Of a DNA stretch of 64,000 nucleotides, positions 35,551 through 46,394 are shown one piece after another. This DNA is from JALHVH01 sp963773685. Its GTDB lineage: Bacteria; Acidobacteriota; Aminicenantia; Aminicenantales; Saccharicenantaceae. Both the position numbers and the translations under genes were made by a program. Numbering within the stretch: the first letter of the stretch is position 1; every line of letters starts with the position of its first letter. Below the pieces are notes generated by a model. The model was not told the DNA's origin and searched no databases. It was given only the letters and a program-made list of their open reading frames with translations. The stretch lies in contig CAVZBY010000013.1 of the NCBI GenBank assembly GCA_963773685.1, positions 111,353 through 175,352 of the forward strand, in the 5' to 3' direction.

Positions 35551-36765
35551 TCAGCGGATCTCGGGGAACGCCGCCTGGAGCGACTCGAAGACCCAGGCCG
35601 CCAGCTTCTCCTGGAATTCGGCGACGGCGGCCGGCGCCGGGCGCTTCTCCCCCCACTCCGCGAGCCGGTCTGCGGCGCGGGCGATGGCCTCGTTCTCGAT
35701 CCGGAAGAGCCTCGGCAGGACGCCTTCGCCCCCGGAGGCCCTCAGCCGGTCGACGGCGAGATATTGTTTCATCCGGCCGCGCTGGTCCGGGTAGAGATAA
35801 GCGGCCAGCTTCTTCGACCAATCGTTGAGCGGGGCCGTCTCCGGGCCGGTCGCGACCGAGGGGACCTCGCCGGCGGCGACCCACATCGGCACGGCCGCGC
35901 AGGTGACCGGCTGGCCGAGGTTGACCCACATCGTCGCGAGATGGGCCTTGTCCCGGGACGGCGCTCCCTGGAAGAGGATGACGGAGACGCTCGTGTTCCG
36001 GTTGATGGTGTCGTTGGTGTTGATGGAAAGCGGCCCGGCCGGGTCGTCCGGGAGCGCCCGGGTCAGGGGATAGGAATGGAGCTTTTCATGAACGAGATCG
36101 CGCGAAGCCTGCTGAAGGATGAAAGCCGGATCGAGCTCCCCCCGGCCGAATCCCGTTTCGAGGATATGCGAGATGCGCTCGAAGCGGATGTAGCCTCCGC
36201 CCTTGAGGTTGTCGGGCGACGTGAAGCCGTAGTTCGTCCGGGCGATATAGCCGAACGGCGCCACCCGGGGGTCCCTCGCGTCGAACTTGACGAAAGACTT
36301 CGGCGAGGTCTCGAAGAAACAGGCGCTCCCTCCGGCGTCGATGGCTCCGAAGTTCGCCGTCAGGTCGAGCTTCCCCGCGACACTCGCCAACAGGGCCTCG
36401 AACTCGGCGACGGTCGCGCATTCGCCGAGGGCCCGCCGCATGAACCGGCCGTTGTCGGCGCCGTCCTTGCCGGGCGACCCCTGATCATCGGTCTGGGAGT
36501 TCATGACCGCGAAGCCTTCCGCGTTCAGCCCGCCCCAGGCCTCCTTGCCCTCCGTGTCCCCGGCGTCGACCAGGGCGATGAAGGCGTACTTCGGGCCACG
36601 GAGGAATAGGGTCTTGTTGTCGACCTTATCGGTGTCCCGGTTCTTCCACATCAGGGCGCGTCCGTCCCGGGCGGCCTTTCCCGAGATCACGGCCAGCGTA
36701 CAGGGGTAGACGCTCGAGGCCGTCAGGCCGGCCAGGATGAAGGCGGCGACGCTTTTCGCTCTCAT
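35551..36765 (-). CDS. Ntn-hydrolase of the C45/penicillin-acylase-like superfamily, exported
   Basis: A 404-residue protein. A signal sequence (MRAKSVAAFILAGLTASSVY-P) ends at Cys22 in PCTLAVISGKA, and that cysteine becomes the N-terminal nucleophile after processing. The following GRALMWKNRDTDK matches the G-R-x-L-x-x-R/K-N-x-D motif of linear amide C-N hydrolases and the 6-APA acyltransferase family. Further motifs are WGGLNAEGFAVMNSQTDDQG and YIARTNYGF. Enzymes of this fold cleave acyl-amide bonds; substrates range from bile salts to penicillin. It lies back-to-back with the degraded histidine region. Confidence 0.85.
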   Translation of the reverse strand: MRAKSVAAFILAGLTASSVYPCTLAVISGKAARDGRALMWKNRDTDKVDNKTLFLRGPKYAFIALVDAGDTEGKEAWGGLNAEGFAVMNSQTDDQGSPGKDGADNGRFMRRALGECATVAEFEALLASVAGKLDLTANFGAIDAGGSACFFETSPKSFVKFDARDPRVAPFGYIARTNYGFTSPDNLKGGGYIRFERISHILETGFGRGELDPAFILQQASRDLVHEKLHSYPLTRALPDDPAGPLSINTNDTINRNTSVSVILFQGAPSRDKAHLATMWVNLGQPVTCAAVPMWVAAGEVPSVATGPETAPLNDWSKKLAAYLYPDQRGRMKQYLAVDRLRASGGEGVLPRLFRIENEAIARAADRLAEWGEKRPAPAAVAEFQEKLAAWVFESLQAAFPEIR

Positions 36766-37072
36766 AGCCAGGCAGCGAGCGGAGCGGGGGGTGGCCGCTG
36801 CGACGCGGAGAGCGCGCGGAGTGGCGGGCGCGCCGCGGAGCTCGGGGCGGCGAGATCTGGACTCATCGACAGGGCGGCCAAGGCGGTCGACTCGATCTCA
36901 TCCGGGTCGTTGCCGGAGGGTCGCGATCCGTGATCGCTCGGCGGCGCGGGACCTCGGAGGTACTGGACGCGTGCGCGAGGGCGGGGCCGATGCCGTCTGC
37001 TGGCTCGATGTTCACGAGAGAAAGCTCACGGTCGGCGACGTCAAGTCATATCTCGACGAAGGAGTGCCGTTG
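36766..37072. other. Degenerate stretch upstream of the his remnant
   Basis: About 300 bases with no intact gene. A plus-strand fragment reads ADAVCWLDVHERKLTVGD and then VKSYLDEGVPL before GAAGGAG and the hisA-like ATG. It looks like protein-coding sequence broken by indels, but I could not place the parent gene. Confidence 0.4.
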
Positions 37073-37740
37073 ATGCTGATCCATCAAGATCTGGCTGGAG
37101 GGAAGGCCGTAGTTGACGCAGGGGAGGCAAAAGGTCTGGAGAGGGACGACCCGCTCGGCTGGCGGGATTTCTCAGGTACGGCGAGATCGCGGTCATCGAT
37201 CTCGACGCGGATGGGGGAGGGGACAACGATCTCGTTCGGGAGATCTGCCGGACGGCCGAGTGCCGGGTGGGCGAGGCATCGCTCGATCGATAAGGCCCGC
37301 CGTCTTGTCGAGCACGGGGCCGCCAAGGTATGTCGGGACACGGGCCTTCCGGGAGGCGGCGTGGACCAGGAATTCCTCTCGGAGCTCGCCGGGCCGTCGG
37401 ACGGGAGAGGGTCGTCATCGCCTGGACAACGTCCGGGGGAAGATCGTCGTCGACGGCTGGAGGCGGGACTCGGACTCGGCGTGCCGCCGTCATCGAAGCG
37501 GCGGAGGCCTTCGCCTCGGAGTTCCTGTTCACCCGGGTGGAACGGGAAGGCTTGATGGGAGGAACGGACCTGGATGCCGTCCGGGAGCTTGTCTCCGCTG
37601 CCCGCATACCCGTGACGGCGGCCGGCGGCATCTCCACGGCCGCCGAGATCGGCGAGCTTTCCGCGCTCGGCGCCTCCGTTCAGCTCGGGATGGCCCTCTA
37701 CACGGGCGCCTCACCCTCGGGGCCGCCTTCGCCGCGGCCT
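37073..37740 (+). pseudogene. hisA: hisA remnant (ProFAR isomerase), many frameshifts
   Basis: ATG 37073 follows GAAGGAG at good spacing. Pieces of HisA are readable only by changing frame every 30-80 bases: LERDDPLGW, then GEIAVIDLDADGGG, DNDLVREICRTAECRVG, SIDKARRLVEHGAAKV, EFLFTRVEREGLMGGTDLDA, then VTAAGGISTAAEIGELSALG and VQLGMALYTG. These are the expected TIM-barrel motifs, including the phosphate-binding AAGGI. Residue identity is well preserved while the frame is destroyed, which suggests either a recent pseudogene or poor consensus sequence locally. In pathway terms it would isomerise ProFAR to PRFAR. Confidence 0.65.
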
Positions 37741-38331
37741 GGATTGGGAAAAGGCCGGCGGCCTCATTCCGACGGTCGTTCAGGACGACGCGTCCCAGGT
37801 CGTCATGGTCGCCTGGAGCAGCCGGGAATCCCTGGACCGCACGTTCGAGACGGGCAGCGCGTGGTATTTTTCGAGACGCCGGAAGCGGCTCTGGATGAAA
37901 GGGGAGTCCTCGGGTAACGTCAGGAGCTCGTGAAGGTCCGGACGGATTGCGACGGAGACACGCTCCTGCTCACCGTGCGGCCCCGCGGGCCTGCCTGCCA
38001 TACGGGGAAGTATTCGTGCTTCGGAGACAAGGCCTTTTCGCTCGCCGAGCTCAGCGACGTCATCCGCGAGAGGCTCGGCGGCCGACAGGCCGGCTCTTAT
38101 ACGTCCTCGCTGACCGGAGGCGCGCATCAGGGAGAAGATCCTCGAGGAAGCCGGGGAACTGGTATCGGCCCGAATAAGGACGAGATCGTCTGGGAAGCCG
38201 CGGACGTCCTGTATTTCGTCTGCGTCCTGCTGGCGAAGAACGACATTCTGCTGGCTGAGGTGATGAGCGAGCTCCGGCGACGGAGACGTGGACCGAGGCG
38301 AAGCGACGGCGGATCGGAGGCGGGGTCATGA
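37741..38331 (+). pseudogene. hisI: hisIE remnant (PR-AMP cyclohydrolase / PR-ATP pyrophosphatase), frameshifted
   Basis: The reading begins DWEKAGGLIPTVVQDDASQV, then AWSSRESLDRTFETGSAWYF, LWMKGESSGNVQELVKVRT, DCDGDTLLLTVRPRGPACHT and GKYSCFGDKAF. The DCD-x-D metal site, CHTG and CF residues of HisI are all present. SYTSSLTGGAHQ, KILEEAGELVSA and KDEIVWEAADVLYFVCVLLA are the HisE part, also in shifted frames. The expected order would be hisF between hisA and hisI, yet none is seen. It overlaps the hisD fragment start as ATGA, so it was the end of a real operon. Confidence 0.65.
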
Positions 38332-38639
38332 GGCGTTTGAGCATCGACGAGTTCAAAAAGGGTTGTTTGGGAACGAAGGAACCCGGGGACACGTCCGCCG
38401 TTTCCGGCATCATCGCGGAGGTGCGCCGGACAGGCGACATAGCGTTGAGGGAATTCACCCGCCGCTTCGACCGGGTCGCGATCGGTCCTCTCGCGGTGCG
38501 GCCGGAGGAGATCGAGTCGGCCGCCCGGAGGGCCGACCCCGGTCTCGTCGCGGCCATGCGCGAGGCCGCGGAGAACATCCGGTGTTCGCCGGCTGCAGAT
38601 GAACGCGTAGCATTTCGAGTGTCCGCCCGGTTTCCCTGA
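38328..38639 (+). pseudogene. hisD: hisD 5' fragment (histidinol dehydrogenase, first ~85 residues)
   Basis: MRRLSIDEFKKGC, then GIIAEVRRTGDIALREFTRR, FDRVAIGPLAVRPEEIESAA and RADPGLVAAMREAAENIR are the N-terminal domain of HisD. After that the sequence breaks into CSPAADERVAFR and stops at 38637-38639, two bases before the DUF4438 stop on the other strand. The remaining ~340 residues and the zinc/NAD site are missing. The abrupt end indicates deletion or an assembly join. This part is in one frame, unlike hisA and hisIE. Confidence 0.75.
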
Positions 38640-38641
38640 CG

Positions 38642-39661
38642 TCAGCGGATCTTGAGGAGCGTCGCCAGGTTGGCGCCGCGGTCCTCGACGAGCTCGATCC
38701 TCCCGTCCTTCGACGAGAAGAGGGCCGTGACACCCGGGCCGTGACCGGCCACGTAGCTCTTGCTGTGGGAGATGCTCCCGACCGTGATGGCGCCCTGCCT
38801 GTAGATCCGGCCGTACGTGGTGTCGGCGTCCACGATCCCGACGAGATCGCCGAACCTCAGGCGGTCCAGGCCGTATTCCTTGACGGTCTTCTCATCGAAC
38901 ATCTGGATGTCGTAATCGCCCCGGTAGGCGTTGTCGGCGCCCAGGCCGGAGCCCATGATCTTGGCGGGGACGATGACCGCGACGGGGACGCGGAGCTTCC
39001 CTTCGGGAGTGACCCCCATGCCGAGCCCCGTCAGGGCATCGATCAGCTCGGGGCCGATGTTCAGAGCGGTGACGCCGGGGACGTTCTTGAGCTCGAGGCC
39101 GAAGCCGACGGTGGTGATCTGCATCTTGTCGCCGATGCTGAGCTTTTCGAAGACCGAGGCGTCGGGGAAGTCCACCATGACGTGCTCGGCGCCGCCGTGC
39201 TTGCCGATGACAACCCCGATCGCGCCCTTGCCCTCGCCCGTCCATATCTTCACCTTGTTCCCGATGCAGGCCAGCATGTTCAAGCCGCGGCTCTCACGCC
39301 CGGCCCGGTCGTTCTCGGCGCCGGGGTTGAACAGGGTGACCGCGGGCTCGACGTGATCGCCGGCCAGGTCGATGGCCGAATCCCCGGAGCGGAAATTGTA
39401 GGTGATGCTCCCCGTGCCCGGATTGAGCCTGATCTTTCCGTCGGGGTCGATGTCGTAGGGCGAGTCGGACATTCCCGGCGGGGCGATGAACGCGACGACG
39501 GCCTGGATGACGAGCATGTCCCTGTTGAATTCGAGGGCTTTGAGGCCCTTCGACGGGGCCGCTTGGGGCTCTGACGGAGCCGCTCCGGCCGCGAAGAGAA
39601 CGGCGATCGGGACGATGAGGAAAGGAAGGATAGCTTGGCGCATACGGTCCGGAATGAACAT
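38642..39661 (-). CDS. Exported DUF4438-type protein
   Basis: A 339-residue protein with a signal-like N-terminus (MRQAILPFLIVPIAVLFAAG). ATG 39661 is favoured because AGGAGG lies eight bases upstream; ATG 39667 is only two bases from it. The body contains SPYDIDPDGKIRLNPGTGSI, GDHVEPAVTLFNPGAENDRA, LNMLACIGNKVKIWTGEGKG, VGFGLELKNVPGVTALNIGP and DLVGIVDADTTYGRIYRQGA, the DUF4438 pattern of hydrophilic beta-rich proteins. Cytosolic homologues are common; the apparent export signal here is notable. Function unknown. Confidence 0.75.
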   Translation of the reverse strand: MFIPDRMRQAILPFLIVPIAVLFAAGAAPSEPQAAPSKGLKALEFNRDMLVIQAVVAFIAPPGMSDSPYDIDPDGKIRLNPGTGSITYNFRSGDSAIDLAGDHVEPAVTLFNPGAENDRAGRESRGLNMLACIGNKVKIWTGEGKGAIGVVIGKHGGAEHVMVDFPDASVFEKLSIGDKMQITTVGFGLELKNVPGVTALNIGPELIDALTGLGMGVTPEGKLRVPVAVIVPAKIMGSGLGADNAYRGDYDIQMFDEKTVKEYGLDRLRFGDLVGIVDADTTYGRIYRQGAITVGSISHSKSYVAGHGPGVTALFSSKDGRIELVEDRGANLATLLKIR

Positions 39662-39725
39662 GGTCATGTCCTCCTTGTCATGGGAATCCGGCGGATCACA
39701 GCGTCGAGAACCGCGTCCATCGGGA

Positions 39726-40808
39726 TCAGTCGCAGGCGTCCCTGAAGACGCGGAGGAAATTCATCCAGCAGATCTTCTCGAGCGCCTTCCGTGGCATCTC
39801 GGCCTCCGAGAGCCTCTTTTGGGCGGTCCGCAGGCCGCGGCAGCCGGTGACTCCGGCGGGAAGGTCGGGAATGCCGTCGAAATCCGAGCCGAAGGCGACG
39901 TGGTCTTCGCCGGTGATGTTCATCAGATGATAGATATGCTCGAGGTACCGGTCCAGGGGGACCCGGTACTTCTCCATGGCTTTGCCGAACTCGTCCGCGA
40001 GCCCGCGGAGGAGGGCGAAATGCGCCGCGGGATCGGCTCCGGCCTTCTCCTCCTCGCGGCCGAGCCTCTCGAAAAGGTCTCCGGCCCGCTCCGATTCCTT
40101 GCGATAGCGCGCGTCGAGGAACCCGGGATAGATGTTCACCCCGACGAGGCCGCCCCCGGCGGCGATGCCTTTGGCCAGCTCGTCGCTGATGTTGCGCGGA
40201 ACGGGGCAGAGGGTCCGGGAGCAGGAATGGGAGGCGACGACCGGACGGCAGGTGAGCGACAGGACCTTCCGCACGGCGAAGTCATGGGCGTGGGAAACGT
40301 CGATGATCATCCCGAGCTTGTTCATGGCGGCGACGACCTCCTCGCCGAAGCGGGTCAGCCCGTCGAAGGCGGGCTCCCGGTCGGCCGAGGAGACGACCCA
40401 GGCGTTGCTTCGGGAGTGGACCAGGGTCATCAGCCGCACGCCGCGGGCGTACAGCCGCTCGAGGTTCCCGAGGTCGTTCTCGAGGGCGTCCCCGTTCTCG
40501 ACGGCCAGGACGGCCGCGATCCGGCCCGCCAACCGGGCGTCGAGGATGTCCTGGGAGGTCCGGCAGACGGAGATCTCGCGGGAGAACGCGTCCAGCTCCC
40601 TGTCCAGGCCGTCCAGGAGCCGCGACGCGAACTCGAAACGACGGCGTTCGGGGACCGAGGGGGGGATGTAACAGGCGAAGACCTGGAGCCCGATCCCGGC
40701 GTCGGCCATCGCGGGCAGGTTGACCTGGAGGTCGGGGTCGTCGAGCCGCCTGCCGGCCGCGAGGCCGATGGCCGTATCGCAGTGCAGGTCGGCGATGGGG
40801 ATGGGCAT
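39726..40808 (-). CDS. Membrane dipeptidase-like (renal dipeptidase, M19) metalloenzyme
   Basis: A 360-residue TIM-barrel amidohydrolase. ATG 40808 follows GGAGGGAATCC. The binuclear-zinc motifs are ADLHCDTAIGL (HxD), AVENGDALEND (bridging Glu), VDVSHAHD-type sequence (IIDVSHAHDFAVRKVL), VVASHSCSRTLC and FGSDFDGIPDLP. M19 enzymes cleave dipeptides, including those with a D-amino acid on the C side. There is no signal peptide, so it is probably cytoplasmic. The long open frame to 41336 upstream overlaps mgsA and is not used. Confidence 0.93.
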   Translation of the reverse strand: MPIPIADLHCDTAIGLAAGRRLDDPDLQVNLPAMADAGIGLQVFACYIPPSVPERRRFEFASRLLDGLDRELDAFSREISVCRTSQDILDARLAGRIAAVLAVENGDALENDLGNLERLYARGVRLMTLVHSRSNAWVVSSADREPAFDGLTRFGEEVVAAMNKLGMIIDVSHAHDFAVRKVLSLTCRPVVASHSCSRTLCPVPRNISDELAKGIAAGGGLVGVNIYPGFLDARYRKESERAGDLFERLGREEEKAGADPAAHFALLRGLADEFGKAMEKYRVPLDRYLEHIYHLMNITGEDHVAFGSDFDGIPDLPAGVTGCRGLRTAQKRLSEAEMPRKALEKICWMNFLRVFRDACD

Positions 40809-40937
40809 GGATTCCCTCCGGATATCTGAAAGGAGACTATACAATCGGGTCCCGCGGCTGTCAAACGAAAACCGCCGCCTTGCCGGGGCTTCTCCGCCGG
40901 TGTATCCTGGGAGCGACGCATTCACCGGAGGAAGCCC

Positions 40938-41420
40938 ATGAAACAAGCCGTTCGCCCCATCGGGAAAAGCAAGAGGATCGCCCTCGTCGCCCACGACAAC
41001 AAGAAAAAGGACCTCCTCGAGTGGGCGGAGTTCAACAAGGGGTCGCTTTCGGGCCACACGCTCTATGCCACGGGAACGACGGGGGCTCTCCTCGAGAAGG
41101 AGCTCGGCCTCGAGGTCATCAGGCTCCAGAGCGGCCCGCTCGGCGGCGACCAGCAGATCGGGGCCCGGATCGCGGACGGCGAGATCGACTTCCTCATATT
41201 CTTCTGGGATCCCCTCCAGCCGATGTCCCACGATACCGACGTCAAGGCGCTCCTCCGCATCGCGGTCGTCTGGAACATCCCCGTCGCCTGCGACCGGGCC
41301 ACGGCGGATTTCATCATCTCCTCGCCGCTCATGCACGAAGAATACGACAGGATCCTTCCGGATTACGAAGGGTACAGGAGGCGGCTCGAGCAGAGCGCGG
41401 ACGCGGCCCGGAAACGCTGA
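40938..41420 (+). CDS. mgsA: Methylglyoxal synthase
   Basis: A 160-residue enzyme that converts dihydroxyacetone phosphate to methylglyoxal and phosphate, a bypass of lower glycolysis. The key stretches are IALVAHDNKKKDLLEWAEFN, LYATGTTGALLEKE, LQSGPLGGDQQIGARIADGE and IDFLIFFWDPLQPMSHDTDV. They include the catalytic Asp and His, and AVVWNIPVACDRATADFIIS follows. ATG 40938 is preceded by CACCGGAGGAAGCCC. It sits divergently from the dipeptidase gene and tail-to-tail with uvrA. Confidence 0.96.
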   Translation: MKQAVRPIGKSKRIALVAHDNKKKDLLEWAEFNKGSLSGHTLYATGTTGALLEKELGLEVIRLQSGPLGGDQQIGARIADGEIDFLIFFWDPLQPMSHDTDVKALLRIAVVWNIPVACDRATADFIISSPLMHEEYDRILPDYEGYRRRLEQSADAARKR

Positions 41421-41423
41421 TCC

Positions 41424-44132
<2,709 letters not shown>

Positions 44133-44412
44133 TTCGCGCTTATCCGATGTCTACGGATCGCCTTCGAAGGACGTGGTTTGGGGGGATGAAGGCCGCCCCT
44201 CTCCCCCTCGACCCCACCTCTCCCGGCGACACGGACGATCTCAGAGCCCCCTCCGATTCATCGGAGGGGGTAGGGGGAGACAAGAAAACAAGAAAAGTCT
44301 TGGGCGTGTCGCCGTAAGGCTTCTCTTCATAGAGCGGCGGCCATAGGGCTTCAGGGCGACCCTCATCGCCCCGTTTTCCCGGGGGGCTCTCGGTCTTTCG
44401 CGCGGAGATGCT

Positions 44413-44432
44413 CTTGTCGCTCATTTCGTGCT
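44413..44432 (-). repeat. uvrA: Duplicate of the uvrA start region
   Basis: CTTGTCGCTCATTTCGTGCT matches 44121-44140 (GTTGTCGCTCATTTCGCGCT) at 18 of 20 bases, including the ATG AGC GAC start codons read on the minus strand. It flanks a 270-base block that carries element-A-like sequence, so an insertion with a target duplication is possible. A frame starting MSDKSISARK from this copy ends at 44140 and does not continue into uvrA. Confidence 0.55.
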
Positions 44433-44491
44433 CGTGCAAAACATATATTATACCAGAGCCAAGCGCGCGAGACGAGCATGCCCCGTTCATG

Positions 44492-44560
44492 TTGTAGCCG
44501 CAACCTTTAGGTTGCGTTTGATAAAAAACGCGCAGGCTGAAGCCTGCGGCTACAAAAACC
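44492..44560. repeat. Palindromic repeats of the GTAGCCGCAGGCTTCAGCCTGC family
   Basis: GTAGCCGCAACCTTTAGGTTGCG and CGCAGGCTGAAGCCTGCGGCTAC lie in opposite orientation, 14 bases apart, so the whole block can fold into one long hairpin. Related palindromes occur at 16.1-16.4 and 47.2-47.4 kb. Confidence 0.75.
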
Positions 44561-44563
44561 GTC

Positions 44564-44715
44564 GGTCGGAGCCTCATAAGGACGGCTCGAGCATCGTATG
44601 GTCCCGGCTGGCGCCTTGCATGATGCCGGCCAGAGCCTCGCATGACCGCGGCCGGAGCCTCGCATGACCGCGGCCGGAACCTCGTATGACCCCGACTGGA
44701 GCCTCGAATGAATTC
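44564..44715 (+). repeat. 22-bp tandem minisatellite, seven units
   Basis: The consensus unit is GGCCGGAGCCTCGCATGACCGC. Units start at 44564, 44584, 44606, 44628, 44650, 44672 and 44694; the first is 20 bases and the outer units are more diverged. The length is not a multiple of three and neither strand gives a sensible protein. It sits upstream of mntP. There are no spacers, so it is not CRISPR. Confidence 0.8.
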
Positions 44716-44746
44716 CCCCCTTTGGAAAAGGGGGGTGTGGGGGGAT

Positions 44747-44773
44747 TTGTCGCCGTGCGCGGCGTGATATAAT
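44747..44773 (+). promoter_or_regulatory. Candidate promoter for mntP
   Basis: TATAAT at 44768-44773 lies 24 bases before the mntP start; a weak TTTGTC/TTGTCG -35 stands 15-16 bases further up, in the tail of a C/G-run repeat. No yybP-ykoY-type manganese riboswitch fold was recognised in this short leader. Confidence 0.45.
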
Positions 44774-44797
44774 AGCCTTCCTTATCAAGAGACCGAA

Positions 44798-45358
44798 ATG
44801 AGATTCCTTGTTGTCCTCGGAATGGCCGTCGCCCTCGCCATGGACTGCTTTGCCGTCTCCATGGGCATGTCCTGCGGGGCAACGCGGCTGACAGGGCGGC
44901 AGACGCTCCGGGTGGCCTTTTTCTTCGGCCTATTCCAGTTCGCCATGCCCGTCCTCGGCTGGTTCGCCGGGGAGAACGTGCTTCGCTACATCGAGCGGTT
45001 CGACCATTGGATCGCCCTGGCCCTCCTGTCCTTCGTCGGCCTGAAGATGATCCGCGAGTCGTTCGAGAAGGGGGAGAAGGGCGATGCGGCCCCGGTCGAT
45101 CGGACGACAGGCATGCCGCTCCTCATCCTTTCGATAGCGACCAGCATCGACGCCCTGGCGGTCGGGCTGAGCCTGGCCGTCCTGCGGACGAACATCTTCC
45201 TCCCGGCGGCTCTCATCGGCGTCGTCTGCTTCGCCCTGACGGTCGTCGGGGCCAAGCTCGGGCCGCTCGTCGGGCGGGCGCTCGGGAAGCGGGCCGAGCT
45301 TCTCGGCGGCCTCATCCTCATCGGAATCGGCGTCAAGATCGTTGCGGAGCACCTGTGA
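44798..45358 (+). CDS. mntP: Manganese efflux pump MntP
   Basis: A 186-residue inner-membrane protein with six helices. The two homologous halves each carry an acidic helix: ALAMDCFAVSMGMSCGATRL in the first and SIATSIDALAVGLSLAVLRT in the second, the MntP/YebN hallmark. HWIALALLSFVGLKMIRESF separates them. It exports Mn2+. The stop TGA overlaps the GTG start of the asparaginase gene, so the two are translationally coupled. Confidence 0.93.
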   Translation: MRFLVVLGMAVALAMDCFAVSMGMSCGATRLTGRQTLRVAFFFGLFQFAMPVLGWFAGENVLRYIERFDHWIALALLSFVGLKMIRESFEKGEKGDAAPVDRTTGMPLLILSIATSIDALAVGLSLAVLRTNIFLPAALIGVVCFALTVVGAKLGPLVGRALGKRAELLGGLILIGIGVKIVAEHL

Positions 45359-46368
45359 GCGCGAAAAAGAAGGTCCTGGTCCTTTTCTGCGGAGGGACCA
45401 TCATCATGAAGAAGGCCCGGCACGGCGGACTCGAGGTCCCGTCAAAGGCGGAGGCCGTCCGCATCCTCCGCGCCATCGAGCCCCGCCTCTCCGAGATCGC
45501 GGACTTCCGCATCCGCTATGTCGAGAACATCGACAGCACGAACATGACGCCGCGGAACTGGGACCGCATCATCGGCGAGATCGGGCGCTGCTACCGGAAC
45601 TACGACGGCTTTGTCATCACTCACGGCACCGATACGATGGCCTATACGGCCGCCGCCCTCAGCCTGGGCCTCGGGAACCTGGGAAAGCCGGTCGTCCTGA
45701 CCGGAAGCCAGATCCCGGGTTGGGAGATCGATACGGACGCCCGGCGGAACCTCGTCAACGCCATGAAGCTGGCCGTATGCGAGGTTGCCGGCGTCTACGT
45801 GGTCTTCGACGAGCGCGTCATCCGGGGCAGCCGCGCCTCGAAGGCGTCCGAATCGAAGCTCGACGCCTTCACCTCGGTCAACGCCCCCGACGCGGGCGAG
45901 ATCAGGGTCGGCATCCGCCTGGACCGGGGCCTGCCCCGCCGCAGGGCCGGGGCGCCCGACCTCCGGCCGGGGTTCGCTTCCGATATCTTCGTGACGACGC
46001 TCGTCCCGGGCGCGGACCCGGGCGACCTCATTTTCCTCCTCGACGACAGCCGCATCCGCGGCATCGTCATCCAGGCCTACGGAACGGGGAACGTCCCCTA
46101 CGAATTCGACGCCTTTTTCCGGCTCGCCCGGAAGAACCGGGTCCCGGTCGTCGTCACTTCGCAGTGCCTCCACGGCATGACCCGGATGAAGAGCTACGAC
46201 GTCGGGCGGCGCGCCCTGAGGCTCGGGGTCATCGAGGGGTTCGACCAGAGCCTGGAGATGCTCACCGTGAAGCTCATGTGGGCGCTCGAGCGCTATCCAT
46301 ACGACAAGATTCGGGAGGTCATGACCACGGACTTCGCCGGGGAGCTCGACACGAGCCCCCAGGCCTGA
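45355..46368 (+). CDS. ansA: Type I L-asparaginase
   Basis: A 337-residue enzyme. The GTG start 45355 overlaps the mntP stop and gives MSAKKKVLVLFCGGTIIMKK, with the catalytic-Thr loop GGTI. The second Thr/Asp motif is DGFVITHGTDTMAYTAAALS, and VLTGSQIPGWEIDTDARRNL follows. It hydrolyses asparagine to aspartate and ammonia. No signal peptide, so it is the cytosolic type. The 45-kb partner MntP has no obvious functional relation. Confidence 0.93.
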   Translation: MSAKKKVLVLFCGGTIIMKKARHGGLEVPSKAEAVRILRAIEPRLSEIADFRIRYVENIDSTNMTPRNWDRIIGEIGRCYRNYDGFVITHGTDTMAYTAAALSLGLGNLGKPVVLTGSQIPGWEIDTDARRNLVNAMKLAVCEVAGVYVVFDERVIRGSRASKASESKLDAFTSVNAPDAGEIRVGIRLDRGLPRRRAGAPDLRPGFASDIFVTTLVPGADPGDLIFLLDDSRIRGIVIQAYGTGNVPYEFDAFFRLARKNRVPVVVTSQCLHGMTRMKSYDVGRRALRLGVIEGFDQSLEMLTVKLMWALERYPYDKIREVMTTDFAGELDTSPQA

Positions 46369-46394
46369 GGGCCGGTGACCGAAGGAGACGAGAA

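Larger units (their letters stand above)
44133..44797. other. 665-bp gene-free spacer between uvrA and mntP
   Basis: No convincing gene. It contains a block related to the interior of element A (about 44195-44315), the duplicated uvrA-start sequence (44413-44432), a GCAGGCT palindrome pair (44492-44560), a 22-bp tandem array (44564-44715), a C/G-run hairpin (44715-44735) and the mntP promoter. Confidence 0.85.

Noticed and set aside
40809..41336. Extended N-terminus of the dipeptidase
   Set aside because: The frame is open to 41336 but antisense to mgsA, while ATG 40808 has a strong GGAGGG site and the family N-terminus.
44564..44715. CRISPR array
   Set aside because: The 22-base units are contiguous without spacers and no cas gene is near.
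44716..44797. Manganese riboswitch (yybP-ykoY) upstream of mntP
   Set aside because: The leader between the -10 box and the ATG is only about 20 bases, too short for the aptamer.
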